DNA of 64,000 nt, taken from NCBI RefSeq assembly GCF_013368755.1, contig NC_049563.1:2170001-2234000 (forward strand). The letters run 5' to 3'. The translations under genes and the position numbers were made by a program. This stretch comes from Talaromyces rugulosus. Taxonomy: Eukaryota; Ascomycota; Eurotiomycetes; Eurotiales; Trichocomaceae. Positions 10,757 through 22,084 of this stretch are shown one piece after another. The notes under the pieces were generated by a model, which ran no database searches, had not been told where the DNA came from, and saw only the letters and a list, made by a program, of their open reading frames with translations. The first letter of the stretch is position 1. Each line of letters starts with the position of its first letter.

Positions 10757-12274
10757 CTAAGTGCTTCCTGGTCCACCTAGCAGCGCAAACCTCCGGACAA
10801 TACTAGGACCAATCTCATCATACTCAGCCTTGGTGTGGCAGTAGCTGCGGAACTCTGGGGTTTGACCGAGCAAACTTCCTCCGAACCAGGGGCCATGTCT
10901 TTGTCTCTTATGCGTGACAACTTGCACTTCAAGTCCTCCGCTTCTGGCCCCTCCACTGCGGGCCTCCGAGGCACGGATACGATTATCCACGAGGTGCCTG
11001 ATATCACGCTGCAAACGTCGACCAAAGTCTTTGTAAAGGGTAGATCCTCCAGAAAGAACAATGTTCTTGTAAAGTCCTCTCCTGACGTCAATGGGGGATG
11101 ACTGGATGACCCCGTCGACAACATTGGGAAGGGGCGTTAGGAAGTCAGATGAGTAGATCTCTGGGTTGAAAAATATTTCTGGGGCTAAAAAGCGTTCGTA
11201 GCCGACATCAATAGAGATTGAACGTCCATTGGGCGAAGTCACAGTGTGTTTGAGCAAACGGTCGGGCTCCTTATCGTAACGAGCAAATTCCTTAACAATA
11301 TCTGGGCAAACGTAACAGTACTCCTCTTTCACCTTCTCTGCTGTCTTTAAGCTGCTGTCGGCCTCGCCACGATCCCGGAGCAAGCTCTGGACAAAGTAGG
11401 TGATGTCTCTACCAGCAATCGGAATGCTCTTAATCGAGGACCCAATGACATAACCCTCGGCGACGGGGATCACGTGGGTGACACCATCACCAGAGTCAAT
11501 GACAGTTCCAGTAAGAGACCTATCGGTGACTTTCGACGATGTCCAAGAAGCAGCCAGTGCAAGAACGGCTTGCACGGCAATATAAAGACCTGCGCAATTG
11601 AACGACTCGAACATAATCTCGGCCGTGTTTTCTCGGTTCTCGGGAGGGTTCAGAGGCTAGAGGACATGGATGATAGTCAGACCACGTTATACGGCAGGGT
11701 TATTCCCAGGACGACTGCGGGGAGGACAATACCGGTTCAGTGAGGAGGAAATAATGATCTTCGGGCTCGACGCGCAGATATTTGAAAATAGAGTTGGACC
11801 AGAAGCGTTCCATATGATCCCAATTCTCGATTTGGCCGTGTCTAATGGGGTAGTGAATACCGTATCCCGGGCCACTGGAAGCGGACAGTGCCTCGTCTCC
11901 AATGAAGAAATCCAGGTCCTCCGTTCCGCGTTTCCCTGACAGATGAGAGCTGGCACCACCTCCGGAGCCACCCAGGTAAGTAGGCTTGCTTGCAACAGCG
12001 GGTCGTCCAGAGGGAGAAGCACCGCCACCAGCGGCAGACTTGGTCGCAATGGCGGTCGGAAAGACGAAGGATGGAGAGTCGTTACCGGCGAAACCTAGGC
12101 GGAAGGTAAGCCTAGGGCAATGGCAAAGCACACCAGCGATGAAACTCACCGATCTTAGAATATCCAGTTCCGCTACAAAGAAACCAGTTAGCGCGACAGT
12201 CTCAAGGGCAAATTGGGGTCTTCTAGAAATTGGGCATACTTGTCCATGACAACGGCCGGGGTTTGGGAAGTCAT
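10757..12274 (-). CDS. ARP3: Actin-related protein 3 (Arp2/3 complex)
   Basis: Exons 12274-12240 (35 nt), 12172-12150 (23 nt), 12094-11733 and 11656-10757 give 439 residues, the normal Arp3 length. The two tiny 5' exons are needed to read [20 protein letters not shown] followed by [16 protein letters not shown], the conserved start of fungal Arp3. Later come the actin phosphate-loop-like [32 protein letters not shown] and the Arp3-specific C-terminal insert, which includes the SGGARSGG stretch, before the ending [12 protein letters not shown] Gly/Ser-rich insert near residue 45-70 is typical of filamentous fungi. The protein is one of the two actin-like subunits that template branched actin filaments at cortical patches. 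It is divergent from the taspase-like gene. Confidence 0.95.
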
Positions 12275-12725
12275 GATAGGCTGCGGGACCGCCTCGACGG
12301 CAGCAAGTCCGAGAGGGCGAACTGGTTTATCTCGGCACTGGATCTGGATTGTCTAAGTCTGCACACAGGCGCGAGAGAGGATTGCGAGCTGGCCGGGGAG
12401 AGTGCTCTATCAACAGGCCAAGTGCAGCGCGGGGCGGGCGTTGAGCGTCGTCTGCAGGCGGCAGCGCCAGCCCCCGCCCAGAAGGGAAGGCGGTCAGCGG
12501 TGCCAAGCCTGCGTCATATTGGGAATCTCTATACAAGGTACAACCACAGCAGTGCCTGCACCAGCTTCAAGTTCCTAGCTGTGCTCGCGTAGTCTTCAGA
12601 CATGGGGTTGTATTTTGCTGGCATGTTATTTCGGACTGCTTGATAGCAGCTGTTCGACATAGACAAACGGAGGAGGAAGAGTAAAATAGAGAGGAAGAGA
12701 AAACCCGTGTGGTGCTGCTGGTGCA

Positions 12726-12740
12726 AAGAGAGAGAGAGAG
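12726..12740. repeat. (AG)n simple repeat
   Basis: A run of seven to eight AG units in the ARP3 upstream region. Confidence 0.8.
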
Positions 12741-12856
12741 CACCATCCACCAGGGAAGGAGCGTCCCCCCCCTCGGCCGCCGCATTTTCTGCTGCTACTT
12801 CTGCTTCTGCTGTTGCTTCTCCTAAGCTTCTCTCCGTCTTCGTCGATGCACTCCTT

Positions 12857-12877
12857 TCTCTCTCTCTCTCTCTCTCT
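12857..12877. repeat. (TC)n simple repeat
   Basis: About ten TC units in the upstream region of ARP3. Together with the AG run it forms a polypurine/polypyrimidine pair of opposite polarity about 115 bp apart. Confidence 0.85.
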
Positions 12878-13384
12878 TTCGTGTAAAATACCTACTACTA
12901 CTACCTCTATCTCCATCCTGGTCCCTCCGTTCCATCTGGTGCCTCTGGGGTGCTAGTATTATTGTCTATTATTAACCTATCTCGTATATACCACTGCTGT
13001 GTGTGACACTGTTGGGTAGGACATCAATCGATGCAGGCTAGTACCCATTTTCTCGCTATATATACTGCGATGATGCTGACTGTTGGCCAGTGAAATCCAA
13101 AACGTGTTCGTCTTATCTTTGGCTCTTGGTCCAGTACGATACCGGACGATCACGGTGGGGGGAACCTGGCACACGACTTGCTGATACTCGGTCGTCCGTA
13201 CTTGTATGCCAAAAACTTTCGCTCTTCAATTGTTTGTCTATATGACCCTGTTTTCCATCCTACCCTCGTTTCTTCATTTCCAATGCCTTTGTTAATCACC
13301 TCCACTGACGCTCCTCGATTTCTACTAGCATCTGCCAATACAAAACCTGCTGAATGAGATTCTCGTTCAAAATTCACTGGGAAA

Positions 13385-15066
13385 ATGTCTCCTCGTGGGA
13401 AATATGGAGGCGACATTTGCGCAATTTACGTCCACGCAGGCGCTGGTTTTCATAGCTATCAAAACGAGCAGCTGCACTTGGAGGCCTGCAACGAGTGAGT
13501 TCGCTACACCCATAATCCTTGTTCCACTGTCTGCTTGACCTTCTCCAGGCTAACGCAACAAAGTGCAGCCAAAGTCGCCATGGCTCTGCTCAAAAATGGA
13601 AGCTCTGCCCTGGACGCCGTGGAGGGAGCTTTGAGGCTGATGGAGGACCGAGAGATTACCAATGCTGGATATGGCAGCAACCTCACTGCCCATGGTACTG
13701 TCGAGTGTGATGCCACAATCGTGGACCACATGGGTCGCAGCGGAGCCGTTGGGGCTTGCTCCCGTGAGTTTGCTTTCTCAACCAAGAAGTAACAACATCT
13801 AACTTCCATTCTCTAGATATAAAGAACCCGATTTCGGTAGCCCGTCTCATTCTTGATTCCCAGAACAAGCCACTTTCTTTGCAACGCGTCCCCCCGAATT
13901 TTCTGGTCGGTCAAGGAGCTACTGATTTCGCCTACGACCATGGTCTGCCAATCGTCCCTGACGACTTCCTGGTATCTGCGACGGCAAAGTCACGATGGAT
14001 GCGGTGGCAGCATGAACTCGAGGCAGCTCAGGATCCATATTCACCAGACAAAAATGCCCAAAGCGATGAAACTTCTACGTCCTCTGCCAACCCCATTGCA
14101 ACAATCAACCCGGCTATGCTCATGACACCACCCACTAGTCTACACGATAGAAATAACCGCAAAGACCAAGATGATCCACCCGACCATGGTAACTTGGCAC
14201 AACAAGAAACAGCGCCCTCAACGGGTGATGGGGTAGACAAGTGTTTTCAGGGTGGCGGGCAGGATATAACGCCTTCGTCTGCCCATAATGCACCCCTATC
14301 GTTTACCAAAGAAACAGATGAGATGCACCTTCAAACTGAAGATGGAAACATAGGCTCTATCGTTCCATCCGGCGGCGAGGAACCCGGTGACAAAATAACC
14401 GACACAATCGGTGCTATTGCCGTTGATAGCTATGGCAAGATTGCAGCCGGGTCATCATCAGGCGGAATTGGCATGAAACACAGGGGAAGAATTGGACCTG
14501 CGGCTTTGATTGGTATTGGCACGGCAATCATTCCTGTGGATGCCCTTGACCCTGAGCAGACCAGCGTGGCTGTTGTCACGTCTGGCACAGGAGAACACAT
14601 TGCCACCTCGCTGGCTGCAAGTACTTGCGCCAATCGGATCTACTTTAGCGATCGCAAGGACGAGAATGGCATGACGGAAAACGTGACGGAGGAAGAGGCT
14701 ATAAAATCCATGATTGACAAGGATTTCTTGGGTGAGTTCGGCTGAACGCCTATGATTTGTCTCTTGGCTAAACATTTTACTATTTTATGTAGAACACCCG
14801 GGTGTGAAAAATAGTTTTTGTGAAGCTGCAATTGGAGTCATGGCCGTCAAAAAGATGAAAGACGGCATATATCTGTTTTTCTGTCACAACACAGATTCCT
14901 TTGTGAGTGATATACTTATCATCGAGAAGATGTTTGTCATTGATTGCAATTCTAGGCACTATCATCCATGACGTCAGAAGATAAAAAGCCTCGTTGCGTT
15001 ATGTCCCGGCGCGCTCGGCAAGGTACCACAGCGCAGGGCGGCCGTTTCTCGAGGTCTCGACGGTAA
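13385..15066 (+). CDS. Threonine aspartase (taspase-1-like) / asparaginase-2 family hydrolase
   Basis: Exons 13385-13494, 13549-13763, 13817-14731, 14793-14902 and 14956-15066 give 486 residues. The family is the N-terminal-nucleophile hydrolases that cut themselves to expose a catalytic threonine. The alpha part begins YVHAGAGFHSYQNE and contains DAVEGALRLMEDREITNAGYGSN. The predicted self-cleavage site is DTIGAIAVDSYGKIAAGSSS, with nucleophile Thr305, followed by GGIGMKHRGRIGPAALIG, which matches taspase-1 better than plain asparaginases. Between the two halves lies a roughly 140-residue low-complexity acidic insert, expected to be the flexible loop released around processing. The ending (FALSSMTSEDKKPRCVMSRR) fits fungal homologues. 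The natural substrate in fungi is unknown to me. Confidence 0.88.
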
Positions 15067-15411
15067 GTGTCAAATCCCAGGGCTTTTACAATCACAATGG
15101 AACTAATGGCTTCTCTGGAGAAGGTCCAAAAGCAGGAGCCATGGGACTGAGTAGGTTCATACAGGAGCGGTATTTGAAGTCGGCTTTCCATCGGGGTCTA
15201 TGCTGTCGTACAATTGTATGTGTATTCGCGGGCCCCGCATTTCTGCTTCTCGATGGCAATCATTCAGCGTAGTCTCATTCTTTAAAAATCCAATCCTTAT
15301 TCTTTAATTCTTTACTGCATCTTCAACTTCTCAAACTGTGTTCATTGACTACGCTTATTGTATCTGCCAGCATTGTGGCCTATTTCCAGCTATGGGTTTC
15401 GTTTAATCAAG
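15067..15411. other. Convergent 3' flanks
   Basis: Spacer between the taspase-like gene (+) and TFB4 (-). A GTAAGT-like sequence overlaps the taspase-like stop codon, so a further 3' exon is conceivable, but the family ends at this point. No other feature seen. Confidence 0.5.
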
Positions 15412-16616
15412 CTATGGCGCAGGAGTTCCGGCAGGCGTAGGAGTACCAGCAGCCGAGGACCCATTCAAGCGTGCTTTCTTCTTCTTCTTCCTCCTTGCAA
15501 TCACCGCTGGCCGCGATCCGTAATCGCCTATCTCGAGGTGCGTGCCACAGGTCAAACAGTCACCATTATCCGGCGGCTCACAAAAGATGCTGAGGCAAAT
15601 GGAGCACACAAATCCAACATTGACCACACGACGATGGCAGAAGCAGGCGGCACGGAAATCGACATCCACACGCGTCGGCAAGATGAGATGTTTTCGAGAG
15701 CGTTGGTCGGGAAGAAAGGCCATCATGAGGTATTGGAGAAGACCCCGGGGTTCGGTCAGGGCCATGTAGACACCTCGCGTGGCGTCCGCTGCCTGTTGCA
15801 AGAAGACGGCGTCACCGCTCAGTTTGCAGACGTCGATTGGAATATGTAGTCGTTGGCATGCGAAGATGCCGTTCATGATGGGGATGTATTGATGCGCAGA
15901 ATCGGTCGAGCTGCTGACTGAAATGATCATGATCCGACTCTGTAGACCCATGTTGGCATTGCCACTGGACGAGACTGCTGCCGCCGCAGACCCTGTCGGT
16001 GCGTGCGCAGCGTCCAGATTGACAGCCCCATGGGTTTCTGCCCAGGTCATGCTGCGTCTGTTGATATGACTGAGAGCCAGGGTCAAGGCGCCGGCCATCA
16101 TGGTAGAAGTTGTGGATTGTACGTCGGCAGCATTCGTCGAAGCCAGAAGCTCTTTCACATTCTCAGTCACTTGTTCCTCAACGGTTCGAAAAGGCCGATA
16201 CATGTTCGCCTGGGTGGAGCTAGATGCAGTAGCATTATGCTGCTCATCTCCGTTCATCTGGATATCGCCATCGGCGTCGCGCTGGCGAGACGAGGGTTGC
16301 TGGTTGTGTGTCGGGTATAGCCAGGCAGCTCGGTGGGTGTGAGAGGCAATCACGGCGACCTCATTTGTGTAGTTGCATGCTAGGTGGGCGTTGACGAAGA
16401 CCAAGAGGTTGGCCAGCGCCTTGGAGAAAGGTAGCTGGTCCTCTAGCAGCGCCCATGCTCGCGGATTTGTATCGAGGATTATAGTGAGGAGAGATGGGGC
16501 CGGTTCTGAAGAGTTAAGCTGGTTAACAATGGCAACTTGGGGGGAGCAGGTCTTTTGGCGGACGGACCATTGGCGGCACTACTTTCGTAATGATCGGACG
16601 CGTCCACGGCGTTCAT
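15412..16616 (-). CDS. TFB4: TFIIH core subunit Tfb4 (p34)
   Basis: The main exon is 16505-15412. The first exon starts at 16616 (MNAVDASDHYESS). Two donors are possible: 16567 (giving 380 residues, ...SSAANEPAPSLL) or 16582 (375 residues); the acceptor CTTCAG with branch CTTAAC is firm, because the downstream frame has no start codon and is blocked by a stop upstream. The N-terminal vWA-like domain begins PSLLTIILDTNPRAWALLED. The C-terminal C4 zinc finger is visible as CFCHRRVVNVGFVCSICLS and CLTCGTH. The tail is a basic KKKKK stretch and TPAP repeats. Tfb4 pairs with Ssl1 in the TFIIH core used in RNA polymerase II initiation and nucleotide excision repair. Confidence 0.92.
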
Positions 16617-17622
16617 CGTGGCAGGATTTTGGTCGGATTGCGGATTGCCAGCATCATGGACAGGCAAGGCGGACAGGGGATGAAGGTTCGAGCGAACCAG
16701 CACCGACACTGTCTTGCTGAGAGCTTCTTCGGAGTTGTGATAGCTTCCAACATAAATTATTATTGTGTCGACGATATTTCCGGAGCCCGAGAAATCACGT
16801 GACACGGAGTAATAAATTACATACGATACACGAGCGATACCTTAACTCCGAACAGCACGTGTGTTTCACTTTCACTTTCGCCTCAATAATAAGGATGATC
16901 AACTAGCTCTGGTCAAATACAGCTCCGTAAGCGATCAGCCGTGGCTTATTATTAGCTTACTCCTTTGTCCTGACGCAACGTGACACCAAGCCAGGCTGTG
17001 GTTGGAGCAAGCGCCTTGGCCGTTGATTGAGATGCGACTTGGCCGTTGGGTATATCTACTGGTAATCCCAAAACGAGTGCGCAGTCTGAGTCGCCGAAGC
17101 TCATCACCGCAACATTGCCATATCAGTTGGTATAGACACAAGCAGCCTTCCCCGTCCCGGAATATTATTTCATAATATCATATTATCGCCATCTCGTCCC
17201 AGCGGAACAGCAGACTTTCAAGGTGGGGGAGCTCGCGTTATCACGGGCGATAGTGGGCGCTGAGGGGCTCCGATAACGCCAGCCGATTGATTACTCCTCG
17301 ACTAGCCAAGCTTTAAAAAAAAAGAGTGTGGGATGCCAAAGCTCGTGAAGAGTGAATCATTAACAATACTCGCTGCTGACCAAAGGTGGGTAGTGACCGG
17401 AGCCACCTGTAATTATTACTATAATTACCATTCCTAACCATCTTCTCAGTCGTGCATCACATCGATCGGTACCCGCAGCCCTCCGTGGAGAGTCCCGCTT
17501 CTTCTCCTCTCCCGGCCCCAACAGTCGTCTTGATTCTTCACTTTTGACTGTCGACACGCGCTTTCCAACATCGCCATCACCGTTCCTTCTCGTCCCTTTT
17601 CGGCCCGATAGTCGTGCTTGAA
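16617..17622. promoter_or_regulatory. Shared promoter region of TFB4 and the UNC-45/She4 gene
   Basis: About 1 kb between divergent starts. It includes a palindromic TCACGTGA (annotated separately), a second CACGTG core near 16856, AT-rich repeats near 17165-17190 (AATATTAT/ATAATATCATATTAT) and an A9 run near 17313. No gene is supported here. Confidence 0.5.
16795..16802. promoter_or_regulatory. TCACGTGA palindrome, Cbf1-like E-box
   Basis: A perfect 8-bp palindrome with CACGTG core lies about 180 bp upstream of the TFB4 start. CACGTG cores are bound by bHLH proteins such as Cbf1 or Pho4 relatives in fungi. Function here is inferred from the motif only; a second core CACGTG occurs 60 bp away. 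Confidence 0.4.
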
Positions 17623-20228
17623 ATGGTCGACACAAAGGTCGAAGACCGCGCCATCAAACTTTCCCGTGAAGCCGTCGAGCTGATAGATGCCGGCCACAAA
17701 GAGGTAAGCCATCCAAAATGCTGTCTTTAGTCAATCAGATGAAGCGCATCTTTCTGAGGGTAAAAAGAAGGCTGACATTGCAACTATTCGCGTAGGCCGC
17801 ATCCCGAAATCTCCGAGAAGCCCTCTCTCTGGCCCCTCAGAATGACGAGGTCAAGGCTGCTTTCCTAAAGATCCGCAGCGAGGAGGAAAACGGACACCCT
17901 CTCTTGGATCTATGCCGCCGATATGTGAGCGAGAAGATTGAAGAAGCCGGCAAAGAGGCCGCGCGCTATCTTCGTGCCGATGGATTCAAGCCGCCAGAGA
18001 ACGTCTCCCTCGAGTGTCTGAACCTCATCCTGACTCACAATGCCGAATCCTTATCCACGACTCAAGACGACATCATTTCCGGCCTTGTTCGACAGAATCT
18101 CGGTGTGCGACAGCTCTTTTCTGCCCGGCTCCAGGTCTCCGTGACAACTTTTTTTGATGAAATCTACCATCGGGGCGATGGTGCTGTCGTCTGTCTCGAT
18201 TCCGTCGTTCTCGATCCTACATTGTGGCCGTCCGAAGATGTGCGTTCGCACTGCGAAAGTGAACTCTTTCAGTTATTTATTGCCAAATTGATGGAGTCCG
18301 GCCATGATCTGGACGGCCGCTCTCTCAAGGGAATCACAAGGCTCCTAGCTGTCAATGCAGAGAAACTGCAGCATCTCATAGACGACGAAGGTTTTGACGT
18401 CATATTATCATCGCTCGACTACAGGCTTCCGATCGATGTCCGGAGTCAGGCTACTCTGGCAACGGCAAAGTATCTCGAAGTATCCAAAGATGTCGGCCGG
18501 GAACGCTTTTCGCGCTTGATCGCAGCCAAGGTCGCCAATGCCCGCAATGATGACCTGATCGCTGCTTTCTCTGCTGCCGCTGCCGTCTTCCCCGTCGTCC
18601 CTGCAGTCACCTCATCACTGTTTCTGACCGACGGGTTTCTGCAGTCTGTGGTCCCTCTTCTCCATCGTGAAGCAAAGTCCCCCAAAGTTGAAGTTGCCCT
18701 TCTCGAATTGTTCAACGCTGCCTGTTTGGATCGCACGTGTCGGGAAGCAATAGAAAAGAATTGTGGTGAATGGCTTTCCCACATTCTTTCCAATGGAACA
18801 GACGCGAGCTCTGAGCTAGCTGCTGTTGTGTTGGCCAAAGTAAGAGCATCCGAGAAACATGACGGCTCTGAGTCCAATGGTAAAACCCATGAAGACGACA
18901 CCAGCGTCCAGCGACTTGTCGATCGCTTCAAGAGCCAGTCATTAAACTTCCATGTTTCTAGTTTCAGCAATCTGATCGAGGGTCTGGCCTTTTCTTCCAT
19001 GAAGCCAGAAGTTAAGGAGCAGCTCACACACGACCCAATATTTTTAAAGGGTCTTTTTGATGTATTAACTTCGAACCTGGAAGACACGTCGTTGCTATAC
19101 GGAGGGCTAATGATCATCGCCAATCTTACGAGATATTTACCAACCCTATCAGAAGAACAAAGGAAAATGTCCGAGCTCAAAGCCTATGCTGAAGCGTCCA
19201 AAGCATCTGCTACCTCCCACACACTCGATGACGATGAACATGTCATGGCACGCTGCAATACCCTTATTGACGCGAAAATCATGTCTTTACTCAACGAATG
19301 CGGTAAATCGGGTTTGAAATCCATTCACGACCTTACCAGCAAGATAATTCTGGCTTTATCCAAAAACCAGAAGTACCGCGGTAAACTCGCTCAACAAGGA
19401 TGTGTCAAGCTTCTCCTCTCCATTCTAGGACCAAAGAGTGGTAGTCCCGTTCCAACTTTCAACGAAACTACGCAAAATGCTTCCCATGCGCTGGCTCGCA
19501 TCCTCATCTCGGTCAATCCATCTCATGTTTTCCCCTTTTCCGGGTTTCCTCAAATCACATCCGCCATCAGGCCCTTGGTAGCCCTTCTCTCGCCATCACA
19601 GGTTTCATTTTCTGTCGACCAGCCACGAGACCTTCTTCCAGTATTCGAAAGCCTCTTGGCTCTTACGAATCTTGCGTCTTCTCCCGACAGTACCGCGGCG
19701 GAATCCATCGTACGGCAGGCATGGGATGTTTTAGAAGATCTCTTGCTTTCTACAAATACGTTTATTCAAAGAGCCTCGTGTGAGCTTATTTGTAACCTGA
19801 TGACTTGTGAATCCGGGGTCGTGAAGTTCGCCGACGGATCTAAGCGTGCCTCGCAACGTTTGCATATTCTTCTTGCTCTTACCGATGTTGATGATATTGC
19901 CACGAGGAGGGCCTCCGGTGGAGCCCTCGCCATGCTTACCGAGTACGATGCGGCGATTGCTGCTGTTCTGGAACGGCCGCGTGGTGTTAATCTGCTCTTA
20001 AGTTTGTGCGGGGAGAGCAACGATGATCTCGTCCATCGCGGGATTGTTTGCATTCGTAACTTGACATGTACCGCTTCGGGGGACATTGGCAGTCGAGCAC
20101 GAGATGCAGTGAGACAAAACAACGGAATCGACACACTTCAGAACTGTCTCAAGCGTTGTTCCAACCCATCCATTTTGCAAGCGGGAGTAGAAGCGCTGAA
20201 ACCATTAGTGGAACAGGCTGCAGGCTAG
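17623..20228 (+). CDS. SHE4: UNC-45/She4/CRO1 family myosin chaperone (UCS domain)
   Basis: Exons 17623-17703 and 17796-20228 give 837 residues. The N-terminus has only one recognisable TPR-like helical pair (REAVELIDAGHKEAASRNLREALSLAP), fewer than the three TPRs of animal UNC-45. The rest is an armadillo-like helical repeat solenoid, with LYGGLMIIANLTRYLP, FESLLALTNLASSPDS, ASCELICNLMTCESG and GIVCIRNLTC as typical repeat cores of the UCS domain. The family folds and stabilises myosin motor domains and is needed for actin-dependent endocytosis and polar growth; in Podospora the relative CRO1 is required for sexual syncytium-to-cell transition. The 92-nt intron separates the TPR helices. Confidence 0.9.
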
Positions 20229-20599
20229 CTTCGGAATTTCTTACTTTTATTTCCCCTCTACTTCTGCTATAGAGTCGTGTGTGCCGGCTCACCTTTCGAC
20301 CTTGTCTTCTTTCTTTTCTCATTTAAGTACCTGTCTATGTTGTGGCGTTATAGGTATATTTTCGCTCTACATGTTTCACATTATGATTTCCTATGGAGAA
20401 TTTCTACACTGTAATACACACAGAGATTACCGGCAGCAGGAGCCGTGAGTTCAGCTAGGATAGAAGCAGAAATGAATTACGATCGTTATGATATGAGTAG
20501 CATTGAGTTTTGAAATGCCAGAGTTAGATCTCGCGTCACATACATTCAACATTGAAGCTCAAATACCCAAGTATAGTATTTGAACACGAGTAAAGATAA
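20229..20599. other. Convergent 3' flanks; left edge of accessory island
   Basis: Spacer between SHE4 (+) and the lyase gene (-). Base composition turns more AT-rich here and stays so until about 33.8 kb. No gene seen. Confidence 0.5.
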
Positions 20600-21776
20600 C
20601 TAGTTAAACTGAAACCCTTTGCTCCCAGTCATCGACCCCTCAAACTGATACCTCTCTTCCAGTTCGTAATACTTGTTAAATCCAACTCCATCACAAACTT
20701 CGGCATATGAGAGAACTGTTGGCGGCTTCCCGACTAGAAACGACCCCTTGATTGCCTCCAGTGTCTCCCGAATGCTCTTCAATTTTGCCGCAACTAATGT
20801 CCAGGGATAAGCCACCGCACAGTATCCCATTTCTCCAAGATCCTTTGCGGACAGGTTCTCAGTCTTGCCGCCTTCAATGATGTTGGAAAATATAGGGATA
20901 CCAGCCAGATCATTTCGAAGGCGGACCATACTCTCCCGGTCTGGAAGAGCTTCCACGAAGATGCAATCAACGCCAATTTCAATTGCTGCTTTGGCTCTCG
21001 TTATGGCTTCGTCGTAGCCAAGAATAAGGCTGTCAGTACGTGCCATAATCCAAATATCTAGTCCTTCGTTTCGGGCATCGACGGCTGCACGCCATCGTGC
21101 ATATGCTTCCCCTCGCGAAACCACATTTTTGCCTTGAGTGTGGCCGCAACCTGTAGAAGATATTTAAGTAATTAGTCTGCATAGTCTGTAGCTTTTAAAG
21201 TTGAGTCAAAGAGATATATTCCCTACGTTTTGGCCAAACTTGGTCTTCAATCATTATACCTGCCGCTCCTGCATGAGCAAACCTAAGAAGTGATATTAGC
21301 ATGGAATGGCAAGAAAGGAAAAACGGTGATATTCACCCCTCAACCGTCCTGCGAACGTTCATCGGTCCCCCGTATCCGGTATCCCCATCTACAAGAATCG
21401 GAACATTTGTAGCCCTGGCAGTTTCTTGAACTTTCCCAACAACTTCTTGAAAAGCAATATACCCCGTGTCAGGAAGGGCTAGAGAGGACGCCATTGGATA
21501 TCCAGCAAGGAAAAGTGCAGGGAAACCAGCCTCTTCACAGAGTTTTGAGCTCAATGCGTCATAGCTACATACAAATGCTAGGATTTTAGCTGGGTCCGCA
21601 TGGGCTTCAAGCATCATGCTCCGAAGTCGTGATGCTTGGAGGGAGGGTATTTTGCCTCTGCACTTGGGTATCTTGACTTCAATGTCTTTGGTGTCGCCAT
21701 TTGCCTTGGTGGATATGGTTTCACTGGCGTTGAAGAGCCACGGATAAGTATTGGTATTGACAATTGAGCGAGACAT
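20600..21776 (-). CDS. Isocitrate lyase / PEP-mutase superfamily lyase (methylisocitrate- or dimethylmalate-lyase-like)
   Basis: Exons 21776-21337, 21282-21227 and 21150-20600 give 348 residues. The (beta/alpha)8 fold of the family is evident: metal site VDGDTGYGGPMNVRRTV, IEDQVWPKRCGHTQGK carrying the catalytic-loop cysteine (Cys167; the lyase signature is K-[KR]-C-G-H), then IMARTDSLILGYDEAITRA and FVEALPDRESM. The cysteine loop argues for a true C-C lyase rather than a phosphomutase. Family members cleave isocitrate, 2-methylisocitrate or 2,3-dimethylmalate, and some fungal relatives hydrolyse oxaloacetate; which applies is not decidable. There is no peroxisomal SKL ending (it ends FQFN) and no clear presequence. 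It is the first gene of the island and points the same way as the adjacent regulator. Confidence 0.85.
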
Positions 21777-22084
21777 TTTTGGAAATATGAGTAAGAACTG
21801 GTGGAAATGAAAGATGTAAAAGTGGACTATGGCTCCCCATAAATATACCTCTTTATAGACTGTTCTCTGTACATATGTCGCTCCGAAACCGGAGGAGTAC
21901 TTCGTTGAAATTCTGACCCTATGGCCGAGGCAAAGAGCAAGGCTCGGTTAACAGCGGTATGAGATGGAAGCTCTAGTTATTATTTTTTTACAAGAGAGTC
22001 AATATTCCTCGGCAAGAATTACCCGAATGCTTAGATTAAGTTACAATTTTATTGCATTGAAAAATAAAGAATATAATATTCAAT
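21777..22084. promoter_or_regulatory. Promoter of the lyase gene with zinc-cluster-type palindrome
   Basis: The lyase promoter lies between its ATG at 21776 and the 3' end of the regulator gene. It contains a perfect inverted repeat (annotated separately) about 110 bp upstream of the ATG, and on the minus strand a TATA-like stretch (TATTTATGG) close to the start. Confidence 0.5.
21881..21894. promoter_or_regulatory. CTCCG-N4-CGGAG inverted repeat, candidate Zn(II)2Cys6 site
   Basis: The sequence CTCCGAAACCGGAG is a perfect 5-bp inverted repeat with a 4-bp spacer. Paired CCG/CGG triplets are the classic binding signature of zinc-cluster regulators, and one is encoded next door. It sits about 105 bp upstream of the lyase ATG. 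Binding is inference. Confidence 0.45.

Larger units (their letters stand above)
12275..13384. promoter_or_regulatory. Shared promoter region of ARP3 and the taspase-like gene
   Basis: About 1.1 kb separates the two divergent starts. The ARP3 side carries long purine/pyrimidine tracts (annotated separately), read as CT-rich on the ARP3 strand, which suggests a long untranslated leader. TATATATA-like sequence occurs near 13060. No coding gene with support was found. Confidence 0.5.

Noticed and set aside
15358..15849. A 163-codon plus-strand frame
   Set aside because: It is antisense to the conserved C-terminus of TFB4.
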